Positions 8,232 through 16,436 of a stretch of DNA of 64,000 nt are shown here, one piece after another (the stretch's first letter is position 1; every line of letters begins with the position of its first letter). Made by a program: the position numbers and the translations under genes. The stretch is from Enterococcus sp. PF1-24 (GTDB lineage: Bacteria; Bacillota; Bacilli; Lactobacillales; Enterococcaceae). The notes beneath the pieces were generated by a model, which saw only the letters and a program-made list of their open reading frames with translations, did not search any database and had not been told where the DNA came from. The stretch lies in NCBI RefSeq assembly GCF_029893325.1, contig NZ_JARXWL010000005.1:1-64000 (forward strand). The letters are read 5' to 3'.

Positions 8232-9538
8232 AAACATTAATAAAAAATGTCCATGTTTTAACTATGGATGAGCATAGACAAGAATATAAAAATGGCTATC
8301 TTTTAATTGAAGATGAGCGAATTATTGCGGTAGGAGCAATGCCAGAATCGTTGCCTGCGGCTGAAAAAGTAATTGATGGAGCAGGTGGGATTTTACTACC
8401 GGGGTTTGTCAATACCCACACTCATTGCGGCATGATTCCTTTTCGTTCTTTAGGTGATGATGTCCCAGATCGTTTAAGACGCTTTTTATTTCCGTTAGAA
8501 AATGCTTATATGACAAAAGATTTAGTCAAAGCTAGTAGCGCCTATGCGATTGCTGAAATGTTATTAAGTGGCGTCACCAGCTTTTGTGATATGTATTATT
8601 TTGAAGATGAAGTAGCGGAAGTTTGTCATGCAATGCAAGTGCGGGCGGTTGTCGGTGAAACGATTATTGATATGCCCACCTGCGACAGTCCGAACACGCA
8701 AGCCAGTTTAGCTTATTGTGAAAAACTACTGCAAAAATGGCAACAACATCCATTAATCAAACCGGCAATTGCTCCACATGCTCCCAACACCAATAAAATT
8801 GCTGATTTACAAGCAATTGTAGCTTTAAGTCAAAAATATCAAGCGCCCATCACAATGCATGTGGCGGAGATGGATTACGAAATGACAGAATTTGCCGAAA
8901 AATATCAGCAAACACCGTTAGCTTTTTTAGCAGATTTAGGGTATTTGGATTGTGAATTTATTCTAGCTCACGGAATTCATCTGACTCAAGCAGATATCGA
9001 ACTTTTAGCGGCAGCTAAAGGTCAAGTTAGTGTCGCTCATTGCATTGCTGCCAACACGAAATCAGCTAAAGGCGTTGCCCCTGTGAAAGAATTGGTTGCC
9101 CAAGGAATCACGGTAGGTTTAGGAACAGATGGCCCTAGTAGCGGTAACACTCTGGATTTGTTTACACAAATGCGCATGGTGGTAAATTTTCATAAAACGA
9201 AAAATCACGACCGAGCGTTATTTCCCGCCAAAGAAATTGTAGCAATGGCAACGACTAATGGCGCTAAAGCTTTAGGATTTAAAGATGTGGGCAGTCTTGA
9301 AGTTGGTAAAAAAGCTGATTTAGTTTTAGTGGAAACCCAAAGCGTTAATATGTTTCCAATTTATGATGCATATTCTGCTTTAGTTTATTCAGCCAATGCC
9401 AGCAATGTTGCAGCGGTGTGGGTTAACGGGCAACAACTAGTAAAAAATAAAGAATTAGTTCATGAAAATTTAACTGATTTGCGAGCAACCCTTTATCAAA
9501 AAATGGATAAATTTGTAGCAGCTGCTCGCCAGCAGTAA
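8228..9538 (+). CDS. mtaD: MTA/SAH deaminase-type amidohydrolase (TRZ/ATZ family)
   Basis: The 436-residue enzyme of the TRZ/ATZ amidohydrolase family would deaminate 5'-methylthioadenosine, S-adenosylhomocysteine or a related amino-purine. Metal ligands are visible in NTHTHCG (about 61-67), HVAEMD (about 213-218), LAHGIHL (about 240-246) and GTDGPSSGN. It starts within the stop region of the adenine deaminase gene (4-base overlap), so the two enzymes are made together. Together they supply hypoxanthine- or inosine-type products from adenine compounds. Another aromatic amine substrate is possible. Confidence 0.75.
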   Translation: MKTLIKNVHVLTMDEHRQEYKNGYLLIEDERIIAVGAMPESLPAAEKVIDGAGGILLPGFVNTHTHCGMIPFRSLGDDVPDRLRRFLFPLENAYMTKDLVKASSAYAIAEMLLSGVTSFCDMYYFEDEVAEVCHAMQVRAVVGETIIDMPTCDSPNTQASLAYCEKLLQKWQQHPLIKPAIAPHAPNTNKIADLQAIVALSQKYQAPITMHVAEMDYEMTEFAEKYQQTPLAFLADLGYLDCEFILAHGIHLTQADIELLAAAKGQVSVAHCIAANTKSAKGVAPVKELVAQGITVGLGTDGPSSGNTLDLFTQMRMVVNFHKTKNHDRALFPAKEIVAMATTNGAKALGFKDVGSLEVGKKADLVLVETQSVNMFPIYDAYSALVYSANASNVAAVWVNGQQLVKNKELVHENLTDLRATLYQKMDKFVAAARQQ

Positions 9539-9545
9539 AAATAGC

Positions 9546-9597
9546 AAAAACCGCTAGCAGAATTCTTTTTAAAGAAGTTTAGCTAGCGGTTTTTTAA
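9546..9597. terminator. Bidirectional terminator between mtaD and sdaAA
   Basis: A 13-bp stem (9546-9558 with 9582-9594) has A/T tails on both sides and lies between convergent genes. Confidence 0.85.
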
Positions 9598-9599
9598 GT

Positions 9600-10466
9600 T
9601 TATTTATGTTGCAGATTTGCAGTAATCGCCTGTGCAGTGGGCGTAGTTGCCAAGCCGCCTTCTGCTGTTTCCTTAAAAATTGCGGGCATTTGACGGCCGA
9701 CTTGATACATTGCTCGGATCACTTCATCTGGTGGAATCACGCTACGAATACCAGCTAAAGCCATATCAGCTGAAATGAAGGCTTGTGAAGCCCCTAAAGC
9801 ATTGCGTTTGACGCAAGGAACTTCAACTAAACCAGCTACTGGGTCACAAATCAAACCCATCATATTCTTTAAGTTAATGGCAACTGCTTGGGCGGCTTCC
9901 TCAGGGGAGCCACCATTAATGCAGACCAATGCCGCTGCAGCCATGGCGCTAGCAGAACCGATTTCAGCTTGGCATCCGCCTTCCGCTCCGCTAATTGAAG
10001 CGTTGTTGGCGATTACTAAACCAAAAGCACCAGCCGTAAATAAAAACGCTAACTGCTGTTTTTCTGATAACGCCAATTTTTCGCTAACTGCTACCAATAC
10101 TCCAGCTACCACGCCGGCGCTTCCAGCAGTGGGAGTGGCACAAATCAAACCCATTTGGGCATTGACTTCATTGACAGCAATTGCATTTTGGACGGCTTTT
10201 AATAAAGTTTTGCCACTGAGAAATTTTTCTTCATTGATATATTTAGCGAGTTTCGGCGCATCACCGCCGGTTAACTGAGTGACTGAAGTAACGCCGGCAA
10301 TACCTTTATCAATAGAACTTTTCATAACATTTAAATTTTGTTTCATTAAATCAAGGATTTGCTCTCTGGACCGGCCAGACATTTTTATTTCGGTAGCAAT
10401 CATTAATTCAGCCACGGAATCGTATTCAGCAGCTTGCAGCACCAATTCTTGAATGGTAGTAAACAT
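9600..10466 (-). CDS. sdaAA: L-serine dehydratase, alpha subunit
   Basis: The 288-residue catalytic subunit of the oxygen-sensitive iron-sulfur L-serine dehydratase converts serine to pyruvate and ammonia. Conserved cysteines occur in EGGCQAEIGSASAM, GLICDPVAGLVEVPC and nearby CATPTAGSAG, the expected ligands of the [4Fe-4S] cluster. ATG 10466 follows GAGGAAAA. It lies 18 bases after the beta-subunit gene in one minus-strand operon. Length is normal for the Gram-positive two-subunit enzyme. Confidence 0.93.
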   Translation of the reverse strand: MFTTIQELVLQAAEYDSVAELMIATEIKMSGRSREQILDLMKQNLNVMKSSIDKGIAGVTSVTQLTGGDAPKLAKYINEEKFLSGKTLLKAVQNAIAVNEVNAQMGLICATPTAGSAGVVAGVLVAVSEKLALSEKQQLAFLFTAGAFGLVIANNASISGAEGGCQAEIGSASAMAAAALVCINGGSPEEAAQAVAINLKNMMGLICDPVAGLVEVPCVKRNALGASQAFISADMALAGIRSVIPPDEVIRAMYQVGRQMPAIFKETAEGGLATTPTAQAITANLQHK

Positions 10467-10484
10467 TTTATTTTCCTCTATCCT

Positions 10485-11153
10485 TTAATCAAAATAATTA
10501 ACGCTATAAATACCAGGCAAATGATTTAAGCCTTCAACGGTTTCGATAATTTGCGGATCATCCACTTCGATAATCATAATCGCTTTTTCCCCTTTTGATT
10601 CACGGGTCACGGTCATGGTACCGATATTTGTATTGGTGGCTGATAAAATATTAGTGACTTTAGCAATCATGCCAGGCATATCTTGATGAACGATGATAAA
10701 AGTCGGTGTTCCCATTGATAAGGCCAACTTAAAACCATTTAATTCAGAAATTTGAATATTGCCACCGCCGATTGAAATCCCGGTAACTGATAATTTACGG
10801 TTGCCTTTAGTTAAAACTAACCGCACTGAATTAGGATGTTCGGCTTTTTCATTTTTAGGAATAAAATAAACTTCCATTTTTTCTTCATGGGCGATTTGTA
10901 AAGATTTAGGTAGGCGGCTATCATCAGCTTCCATTCCTAGCAAACCCGCAACTAAGGCGACATCAGTGCCGTGGCCTCGATAAGTTTTAGCAAAAGATTC
11001 ATATAAATAAATATCCACCACATCAGGTTGTTCGCCGAAAATCGTGCGGACGATTTTACCAATGCGAGCCGCTCCAGCTGTGTGAGAGCTACTTGGGCCT
11101 ACCATAATCGGACCAATGATGTCAAAAACACTACGATATTTTAAATCTGCCAC
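10485..11153 (-). CDS. sdaAB: L-serine dehydratase, beta subunit
   Basis: The 222-residue subunit shows FDIIGPIMVGPSSSHTAGAARIG (about 10-32 in total), the serine-binding region of the beta chain, followed by a C-terminal ACT domain (about 148-220, starting PTFIIVHQDMPGMIAKV) that is probably a serine sensor. The start is GTG 11153, preceded on the minus strand by GGGGGGG. It is first in the sdaAB-sdaAA operon, transcribed away from rplK. A possible promoter is TTGCAG-17-TTTATT reading leftwards (about 11215 to 11187), but its -10 is weak. Confidence 0.93.
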   Translation of the reverse strand: MADLKYRSVFDIIGPIMVGPSSSHTAGAARIGKIVRTIFGEQPDVVDIYLYESFAKTYRGHGTDVALVAGLLGMEADDSRLPKSLQIAHEEKMEVYFIPKNEKAEHPNSVRLVLTKGNRKLSVTGISIGGGNIQISELNGFKLALSMGTPTFIIVHQDMPGMIAKVTNILSATNTNIGTMTVTRESKGEKAIMIIEVDDPQIIETVEGLNHLPGIYSVNYFD

Positions 11154-11348
11154 TTATTTTCCCCCCCAGATTGATTTCTTGATAAACTTAATAAAGCTAA
11201 GTGTATCACTTTCTGCAAAGAGTGTCAGAAATAGGAAACATTTCTAAGTAAATTTTTTGCTATTTCTTAGAAAAAATTGTTTAACAGTTAATTAAGTAGA
11301 AACAGGAGCATTTTTTTAGGGAAATTACAGAAAACTTTGCTTTTCCTC

Positions 11349-11376
11349 TTGCAACTCTGGGGAAAGTTGTTATAAT
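11349..11376 (+). promoter_or_regulatory. Promoter of rplK-rplA
   Basis: TTGCAA (11349-11354), 16 bases, TATAAT (11371-11376). The transcript would begin near 11383, giving a leader of about 110 bases before rplK. Two small hairpins (11384-11404 and 11414-11430) precede the L1-type element. Confidence 0.75.
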
Positions 11377-11433
11377 AAATCAGTGTGCGTTTTCTGTACG
11401 CACAGTTTTTAATGCTTAGTTTTTCTAAGCGAG

Positions 11434-11467
11434 GTGGGAGGAGAAATATGTATCTCCAATTAACCAC
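11434..11467 (+). promoter_or_regulatory. L1-binding-site mimic in the rplK leader
   Basis: GTGG, GA, a 5-bp hairpin GGAGA/TCTCC with 8-base loop, AATTAA, CCAC. The outer GTGG/CCAC pair and the asymmetric internal loop resemble the L1-binding region of 23S rRNA, which in E. coli reads GUGGGAGG and AUACCAC on its two strands. The element ends 14 bases before the rplK ribosome binding site. It probably lets excess L1 repress its own operon. Confidence 0.7.
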
Positions 11468-11493
11468 ATCACGGACTCAAGGAGGTATGTCTC

Positions 11494-11919
11494 GTGGCAA
11501 AAAAAGTAGAAAAAATCGTTAAATTGCAAATTCCTGCAGGTAAAGCAACACCAGCTCCACCAGTAGGTCCAGCATTAGGTCAAGCAGGTATTAACATCAT
11601 GGGATTCACTAAAGAATTCAATGCTCGTACAGCTGACCAAGCAGGTTTAATTATTCCAGTGGTAATTTCTGTATACGAAGACCGTTCATTCACTTTCGTT
11701 ACTAAAACACCACCAGCAGCAGTCTTGTTGAAAAAAGCAGCAAACGTTGCTAAAGGTTCTGGTGAACCAAACAAAACTAAAGTTGCTAAAGTAACTTCAG
11801 CACAAGTTCAAGAAATTGCGCAAACTAAAATGGAAGACCTAAACGCTGCTAGCATCGAAGCTGCAATGCGTATGGTTGAAGGAACTGCAAGAAGCATGGG
11901 GATTACTGTCGAAGGATAA
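11494..11919 (+). CDS. rplK: 50S ribosomal protein L11
   Basis: The 141-residue protein binds the GTPase-associated region of 23S rRNA and is needed for the stringent response. The N-terminal [21 protein letters not shown] and the C-terminal [12 protein letters not shown] are typical. The start is GTG 11494, seven bases after GGAGGT. It is first in the rplK-rplA operon and is preceded by an L1-type leader. Confidence 0.97.
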   Translation: MAKKVEKIVKLQIPAGKATPAPPVGPALGQAGINIMGFTKEFNARTADQAGLIIPVVISVYEDRSFTFVTKTPPAAVLLKKAANVAKGSGEPNKTKVAKVTSAQVQEIAQTKMEDLNAASIEAAMRMVEGTARSMGITVEG

Positions 11920-11982
11920 TTTCTTCATCAGACCCTGAAAGACGGCTTCTCAGTTGATTCTGTATTGAAAAATGCAGAAAAC

Positions 11983-12008
11983 GTGGGAGGTACAACCGTT
12001 ATAACCAC
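11983..12008 (+). promoter_or_regulatory. L1-binding-site mimic before rplA
   Basis: GTGG, GA, a 3-bp hairpin GGT/ACC, GTTATAA, CCAC. It has the same outer stem and internal-loop pattern as the element at 11434-11467 but a different inner hairpin, which argues for a conserved structure rather than a recent duplication. It ends 5 bases before the AGGAGG of rplA, so bound L1 would block initiation directly. Confidence 0.7.
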
Positions 12009-12026
12009 ATTCTAGGAGGAAACAAA

Positions 12027-12716
12027 ATGGCTAAAAAAAGCAAAAAAATGCAAGAAGCATTGAAAAAAGTTGATACAAACAAAGCATATTCTGTTGAAGA
12101 AGCAGTTGCTTTGGCAAAAGAAACAAACATTGCGAAATTTGACGCAACTGTTGAAGTTGCTTACCTTTTAAATGTAGACCCTAAACAAGCTGACCAACAA
12201 ATTCGTGGGGCAGTTGTATTACCAAACGGAACTGGTAAAACTCAATCAGTTTTAGTATTTGCTAAAGGCGACAAAGCTAAAGAAGCTGAAGCTGCTGGTG
12301 CAGATTACGTTGGTGATGCTGACATGGTTCAAAAAATCCAAGGTGGCTGGTTTGATTTTGACGTAGTTGTTGCTACGCCTGACATGATGGCTGAAGTTGG
12401 TAAATTAGGTCGTGTTTTAGGTCCTAAAGGATTAATGCCTAACCCTAAAACTGGTACTGTAACAATGGACGTAACTAAAGCTGTTAACGAAGTTAAAGCT
12501 GGTAAAGTAACTTACCGTGTAGACCGTGCCGGTAATATCCATGTTCCAATCGGTAAAGTATCTTTTGACGATGCTAAATTGATTGAAAACTTCAAAACAA
12601 TTCATGACGTTTTATTGCGTGCTAAACCAGCAGCAGCTAAAGGTCAATACATGAAAAATATCACTGTAACAACAACATTTGGTCCTGGCGTTCACGTTGA
12701 CCAAAACACATTTTAA
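12027..12716 (+). CDS. rplA: 50S ribosomal protein L1
   Basis: The 229-residue protein forms the mobile L1 stalk of the ribosome and in many bacteria is also a translational repressor of its own operon. It has the usual MAKKSKKMQ start, [17 protein letters not shown] motif (about 129-145) and FGPGVHVD end. ATG 12027 follows AGGAGGA. It lies 107 bases after rplK, with the second L1-type element in the gap. Confidence 0.97.
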   Translation: MAKKSKKMQEALKKVDTNKAYSVEEAVALAKETNIAKFDATVEVAYLLNVDPKQADQQIRGAVVLPNGTGKTQSVLVFAKGDKAKEAEAAGADYVGDADMVQKIQGGWFDFDVVVATPDMMAEVGKLGRVLGPKGLMPNPKTGTVTMDVTKAVNEVKAGKVTYRVDRAGNIHVPIGKVSFDDAKLIENFKTIHDVLLRAKPAAAKGQYMKNITVTTTFGPGVHVDQNTF

Positions 12717-12741
12717 TTAAATCGTTAAATTAAAACTTGAC

Positions 12742-12772
12742 TCAACTACCTTATTTATGATAAGGTAGTTGA
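12742..12772 (+). other. Long hairpin after rplA
   Basis: A 13-bp perfect stem (12742-12754 with 12760-12772, loop of 5) lies 25 bases after the rplA stop. It has no T run, so it is more likely an RNA-processing or 3'-end stabilising element than an intrinsic terminator. A TTGACT at 12737-12742 overlaps its left edge but lacks a good -10. Confidence 0.5.
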
Positions 12773-12784
12773 AGTTAAAAAATT

Positions 12785-12905
12785 TAACTGTACCGAAGAC
12801 AGTAGGTGGTTTTACCTTAATTTCCTACCGAGGACACATGTTGAGAAATTCAATGGTCCCTCTATGTCTACGGTGGCATAGGGTTATTTTTGTTTTTTTA
12901 AACAA
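12785..12905 (+). promoter_or_regulatory. Ribosomal protein L10 leader with attenuator
   Basis: The leader shows the small hairpin CTGT/ACAG around CCGAAG (12788-12802), the GTAGG/CCTAC stem (12802-12828) and a distal hairpin CCCTCTATG/CATAGGG (about 12858-12884) followed by a T-rich tract (12885-12899). Sequence and order fit the L10 leader family in Firmicutes, where the L10(L12)4 complex binds the RNA and favours termination before rplJ. Confidence 0.8.
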
Positions 12906-12941
12906 ATAACTCTTCCATCAAAATCAGGAGGTGAAATTCAA

Positions 12942-13445
12942 GTGAGTGAAGCAGCTATCGCAAAAAAATCCGCAATTGTTGATGAAGTATGTGTGAAATT
13001 TCAAGAAGCAGCATCTGTAGTAATCGTTGATTACCGTGGACTAACTGTTGATGAAGTAACACGTTTACGTAAACAATTGCGTGAAGCAGGCGTAGAAATG
13101 AAAGTTATCAAAAACTCTATTCTTTCTCGTGCTGCAGTACAAGCTGGTTTAGAAGGTTTGGAAGAAGTTTTCACTGGTCCAACTGCCGTTGCATTTAGTA
13201 ACGAAGATGTAGTTGCCCCTGCGAAAATTATGGACGAATTTGCTAAAGAAGCTAAAGCTTTAGAAATCAAAGGCGGTATCATCGAAGGTAAAGTTTCTTC
13301 ATTGGAAGAAATCGTTGCTTTGGCAAAATTACCAAACCGCGAAGGTCTTCTTTCTATGCTGTTATCTGTACTACAAGCGCCAGTCCGCAACGTGGCTTAC
13401 GCTGTCAACGCAGTGGCAGAAAGCAAAGATGGAGATGCAGCTTAA
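12942..13445 (+). CDS. rplJ: 50S ribosomal protein L10
   Basis: The 167-residue protein anchors the L7/L12 stalk. It has the family start [15 protein letters not shown], the [20 protein letters not shown] stretch and a C-terminal helix that binds L12 dimers. The start is GTG 12942 with AGGAGGTGA ahead of it. It follows an L10-type leader and precedes rplL by 64 bases. Confidence 0.97.
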   Translation: MSEAAIAKKSAIVDEVCVKFQEAASVVIVDYRGLTVDEVTRLRKQLREAGVEMKVIKNSILSRAAVQAGLEGLEEVFTGPTAVAFSNEDVVAPAKIMDEFAKEAKALEIKGGIIEGKVSSLEEIVALAKLPNREGLLSMLLSVLQAPVRNVAYAVNAVAESKDGDAA

Positions 13446-13509
13446 TTGCCGCATAAGAATCAATAATTAAAAAAATATAAAAACATTTATTAAATGGAGG
13501 AAATTTATA

Positions 13510-13878
13510 ATGGCATTGAACATTGAAAACATTGTCGAAGAGCTAAAAGGCGCGACAATCTTAGAATTAAACGACTTAGTTAAAGCTATCGAAGAAGAAT
13601 TTGGCGTATCTGCTGCTGCTCCTGTAGCTGCTGCTGCTGGCCCTGCTGCTGGTGGAGCTGACGAACAAACAGAATTTACTGTTGAGTTAACAGCTGCTGG
13701 CGACCAAAAAGTTAAAGTTATCAAAGCAGTTCGTGAAGCAACTGGCTTAGGCTTGAAAGAAGCTAAAGCTGTAGTTGATGGCGCTCCTGCACCAGTTAAA
13801 GAAGGCATTTCTAAAGACGAAGCTGAAACATTAAAAGCTGCTCTTGAAGAAGTTGGCGCTTCAGTAACTGTTAAATAA
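13510..13878 (+). CDS. rplL: 50S ribosomal protein L7/L12
   Basis: The 122-residue stalk protein recruits translation GTPases. It has an N-terminal dimerisation region (1-33), an Ala/Gly-rich hinge (about 36-52) and the C-terminal domain with [23 protein letters not shown] 13510 follows GGAGG. It ends the rplJ-rplL unit before a strong terminator. The gap between rplJ and rplL would allow extra initiation, consistent with the four or more copies needed per ribosome. Confidence 0.97.
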   Translation: MALNIENIVEELKGATILELNDLVKAIEEEFGVSAAAPVAAAAGPAAGGADEQTEFTVELTAAGDQKVKVIKAVREATGLGLKEAKAVVDGAPAPVKEGISKDEAETLKAALEEVGASVTVK

Positions 13879-13895
13879 TTTTTTCTAAAATTATT

Positions 13896-13941
13896 AGCCC
13901 TAGGATTCTTGTTAAATCAAGAGTTCTAGGGCTTTTTTGTT
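13896..13941 (+). terminator. Terminator after rplL
   Basis: A 16-base stem with a few wobble or mismatch positions (13896-13911 with 13918-13933) is followed by TTTTTTG. It also sits downstream of the convergent DUF4177 gene. Confidence 0.85.
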
Positions 13942-13969
13942 TTTCTAAAATAGAATGATTTCAATTGAT

Positions 13970-14170
13970 TTATCTTAATTTTTTAAAGGTAATCAAAGTA
14001 GCTCCTTTAATTTGTAACGAAGTTGACATATAGGAATAAGTAACTAACTCCCACCCCTCTTTGGCGCGTTGATTAATTAAGTTATCTAACTCAAATAAAT
14101 CTTGCGCATCTGCTTTATCAGAAAGCCATTTTGTTTTTGTTACTAAAATTTCTGATTTATACTCATACAT
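13970..14170 (-). CDS. DUF4177 family protein
   Basis: This 66-residue small soluble protein has no known function. The pattern MYEYK, LDNLINQRAKEGWELV and a short hydrophobic strand ending TFKKLR fits DUF4177. ATG 14170 is preceded by a good GGAGG. It is monocistronic and convergent with rplL. Its upstream region is extremely A/T-rich and carries a near-perfect PerR-type palindrome (14187-14201). Confidence 0.75.
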   Translation of the reverse strand: MYEYKSEILVTKTKWLSDKADAQDLFELDNLINQRAKEGWELVTYSYMSTSLQIKGATLITFKKLR

Positions 14171-14186
14171 TGTAAAAACCTCCTTT

Positions 14187-14201
14187 TTATAATTATTATA
14201 T
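14187..14201 (-). promoter_or_regulatory. PerR-like box before the DUF4177 gene
   Basis: TTATAATTATTATAT matches 13 of 14 defined positions of the PerR box TTATAATNATTATAA. A weaker copy (about 11 of 14) lies at 14205-14219. The region is A/T-rich and the box contains only A and T, so a chance match is possible. Confidence 0.35.
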
Positions 14202-14392
14202 TAGCATGATAATTATAAAAAAGAGATTTTTTGTCAGAAATGGTAAGATTTTTGTCTTAAAAAGCCTGTTTCAAAATGATATGCTAAAAAATAATTTTGG
14301 TACTTTTAAATATCTAATAAATGAAAGGAGCTCTTTTACGTTTAAAAAATGTGAATATTTTAGTTTTTTAATCTAATTGTATGAAATATAAG

Positions 14393-14408
14393 AATTTTCC
14401 GTAAAATT
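14393..14408. promoter_or_regulatory. CodY-like palindrome upstream of first oppA
   Basis: AATTTTCCGTAAAATT lies 31 bases upstream of the -35. Aligned to AATTTTCWGAAAATT it matches 12 of 15 positions. CodY commonly represses opp genes in low-GC Gram-positives. Support is one site only. Confidence 0.35.
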
Positions 14409-14439
14409 AGAATCAAAGAAGATAAAAATGAAAAAAAGA

Positions 14440-14468
14440 TTGCAATTAACTAATTTTTCTAATAAAAT
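14440..14468 (+). promoter_or_regulatory. Promoter of first oppA
   Basis: TTGCAA (14440-14445), 17 bases, TAAAAT (14463-14468). The same TTGC-N17-TAAAAT plan recurs before the other two oppA genes. Confidence 0.65.
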
Positions 14469-14590
14469 AGTTTTACATTGATTGAAAAAAATCAGTAAAA
14501 AAAGTGGAAGGCATTTTCATTGGGGGATGAAATGTTGTTCGCTTGAAGGTTAGCTAATTAATTTAGCTGAAAATTTAGGAGGAATTTAAT

Positions 14591-16252
14591 ATGAAGAAAA
14601 AAAGTTTACTGAGTTTGCTATTCGTTTGTTCAATGACTTTAGCAGCTTGTGGCGGAAGTAGCGATAAAACGGCTGATTCAGGAGCTGCTACTAGCAAAGA
14701 AGGCGATTTGAAAGAATATCGTGTATGTGTCTTACAAGAGATGCCGAGTGCCGATTTATCAATTGCAACTGATACGATTAGTTTTGCTGCTTTGAATAAT
14801 GTTTATGAAGGGTTATATCGCTTAAATCCAGAAAGTAAAGTTGAAGCCGCTGGCGCCGCTGAAATGGCGGAAGTGAGCGAAGACGGTTTAGTTTATAAAA
14901 TTAAATTGCGAGACGATGCTAAATGGTCAAATGGCGATAACGTAACCGCAGCTGATTATGTTTATGGTTGGCAACGGACAGTAGACCCTGCAACAGGTTC
15001 ACAATACGCTTACTTATATGAAAATGTCGCTAACGCTAAAGCTATCATGGCCGATGAAGCAGCTGCTGATACTTTAGGAATTAAAGCAGTAGGCGATTAT
15101 GAATTAGAAATTACTTTAGATACAGCTACACCATATTTTGATTATTTATTGGCTTTCCCAAGTTTCTTCCCACAGCACCAAGCAACTGTTGAAGAATACG
15201 GGACTGATTTCGCACAAACGAGTGAAAATGCCGTTTACAATGGTCCTTATGTTTTAGCTGACTTTGATGGTCCAGGTGTAGATACTGAGTGGAGCTATTT
15301 GAAAAACGATAAATATTGGGATGCTAAAACAGTCCAAATGGATAAAATCAGCGTTTCAGTTGTTAAAGAATCAGCGACTGGTTTAAGTTTATTCCAAAAC
15401 GATCAAGCGGATGAAGTTGTTTTAACTGGTGAGTTAGCACAACAAAATGCGAATGACCCTGAATTTGTAGTTGTTAAAAATTCTCGGACTTCTTATATTG
15501 AAATGAATCAACGGGAAGCTGATTCTGAATTTAACAATGAAAACTTACGAAAAGCTTTGTCTTACGCGATTGATCGTGAAGCTTTAGTAACTAATGTTTT
15601 AGGCGACGGTTGTGTGGCTTCAAAAACTTTAGTTCCAGAAGGTATGTCTTTCAATCCTGAAACAGGTGATGATTTCATTGAAGATTCAAATACAGCGATG
15701 GAATATGATTTAGAAAAAGCTCAAGAATATTGGGAAAAAGCTAAAAAAGAATTAGGAATTACAGAGTTTTCTTTTGAACTATTAGCTGATGATCAAGATT
15801 CTACTAAACGTGTTGGTGAATATATCCAAGGTGCTTGGAGTGAAGCTTTTGATGGTATGACTGTCAAATTAATCACCGTTCCATTTACCGTGCGTTTGGA
15901 TCGTTCTGATAGTGGTGATTTTGATGTAGTAATTGGCGGTTGGGGAGCTGATTATTCAGATCCAAGTAGTTTCACGGATTTATTTACTACAGGTAACAGT
16001 TATAACCGTGGCCATTGGGAAAATCCTGAATATGATGCTTTAGTTAAATCAGCAGCGACTACCAACGCTACAAATCCAGAAGCACGCTGGCAAGATTTAC
16101 TGGAAGCTGAAGAATTAATCAGCGCTCAAGCAGGTGCGATTCCAGTTTATCAAAAAGCTGAAGGACACTTACGTTCTGAAAAAATCAAAGGCGTAGTTGC
16201 CAATGGTGCCGGTGCCCCTTATGAATACAAATGGGTTTACATCGAAGAGTAA
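14591..16252 (+). CDS. oppA: Oligopeptide-binding lipoprotein (OppA paralogue 1)
   Basis: The 553-residue lipoprotein has a signal peptide with lipobox LAAC (Cys20) and a mature SBP_bac_5 fold. It captures oligopeptides outside the cell for the OppBCDF importer encoded at 20662-24658. Family landmarks are NNVYEGLYRL, VTAADYVYGWQRTVDP, the AVYNGPY segment and a C-terminal VYQKAEGHLRS. ATG 14591 follows AGGAGG. It is monocistronic between its own promoter and terminator. It is the first of three tandem paralogues of nearly equal length, which implies broadened peptide or pheromone specificity. Confidence 0.9.
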   Translation: MKKKSLLSLLFVCSMTLAACGGSSDKTADSGAATSKEGDLKEYRVCVLQEMPSADLSIATDTISFAALNNVYEGLYRLNPESKVEAAGAAEMAEVSEDGLVYKIKLRDDAKWSNGDNVTAADYVYGWQRTVDPATGSQYAYLYENVANAKAIMADEAAADTLGIKAVGDYELEITLDTATPYFDYLLAFPSFFPQHQATVEEYGTDFAQTSENAVYNGPYVLADFDGPGVDTEWSYLKNDKYWDAKTVQMDKISVSVVKESATGLSLFQNDQADEVVLTGELAQQNANDPEFVVVKNSRTSYIEMNQREADSEFNNENLRKALSYAIDREALVTNVLGDGCVASKTLVPEGMSFNPETGDDFIEDSNTAMEYDLEKAQEYWEKAKKELGITEFSFELLADDQDSTKRVGEYIQGAWSEAFDGMTVKLITVPFTVRLDRSDSGDFDVVIGGWGADYSDPSSFTDLFTTGNSYNRGHWENPEYDALVKSAATTNATNPEARWQDLLEAEELISAQAGAIPVYQKAEGHLRSEKIKGVVANGAGAPYEYKWVYIEE

Positions 16253-16271
16253 ACTAAAATAAATAAACTTT

Positions 16272-16311
16272 ACAGATTGAAGGATGCTAGATCCTTCAAT
16301 CTGTTTTTTTT
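16272..16311 (+). terminator. Terminator of oppA paralogue 1
   Basis: A 14-bp perfect stem (16272-16285 with 16291-16304) is followed by eight T residues. Confidence 0.9.
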
Positions 16312-16365
16312 GTTTAAAAATAAAATTAATATATTTACATTTTTGAGTAACTATTTATTTTTTTG

Positions 16366-16394
16366 TTGCATTTTTCTAATTTTTTAATTAAAAT
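16366..16394 (+). promoter_or_regulatory. Promoter of oppA paralogue 2
   Basis: TTGCAT (16366-16371), 17 bases, TAAAAT (16389-16394). The -10 is followed by CTAATTAA, nearly repeated after the third oppA promoter. Confidence 0.65.
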
Positions 16395-16436
16395 CTAATT
16401 AAGTTGTAAAAAAATAAAAATTTGGGGGATATGTAA

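Larger units (their letters stand above)
14171..14590. other. Intergenic region between DUF4177 gene and first oppA
   Basis: These 420 A/T-rich bases contain no gene I can support. They hold the PerR-like box on the left, a CodY-like palindrome (14393-14408) and the oppA promoter (14440-14468). The transcript would have an untranslated leader of over 100 bases in which I see no recognisable riboswitch. Confidence 0.5.

Noticed and set aside
9775-10278. Plus-strand open frame of 167 codons inside sdaAA
   Set aside because: It is the antisense of a clearly conserved catalytic gene. The Ala/Thr-rich translation is an artefact of complementary codons.
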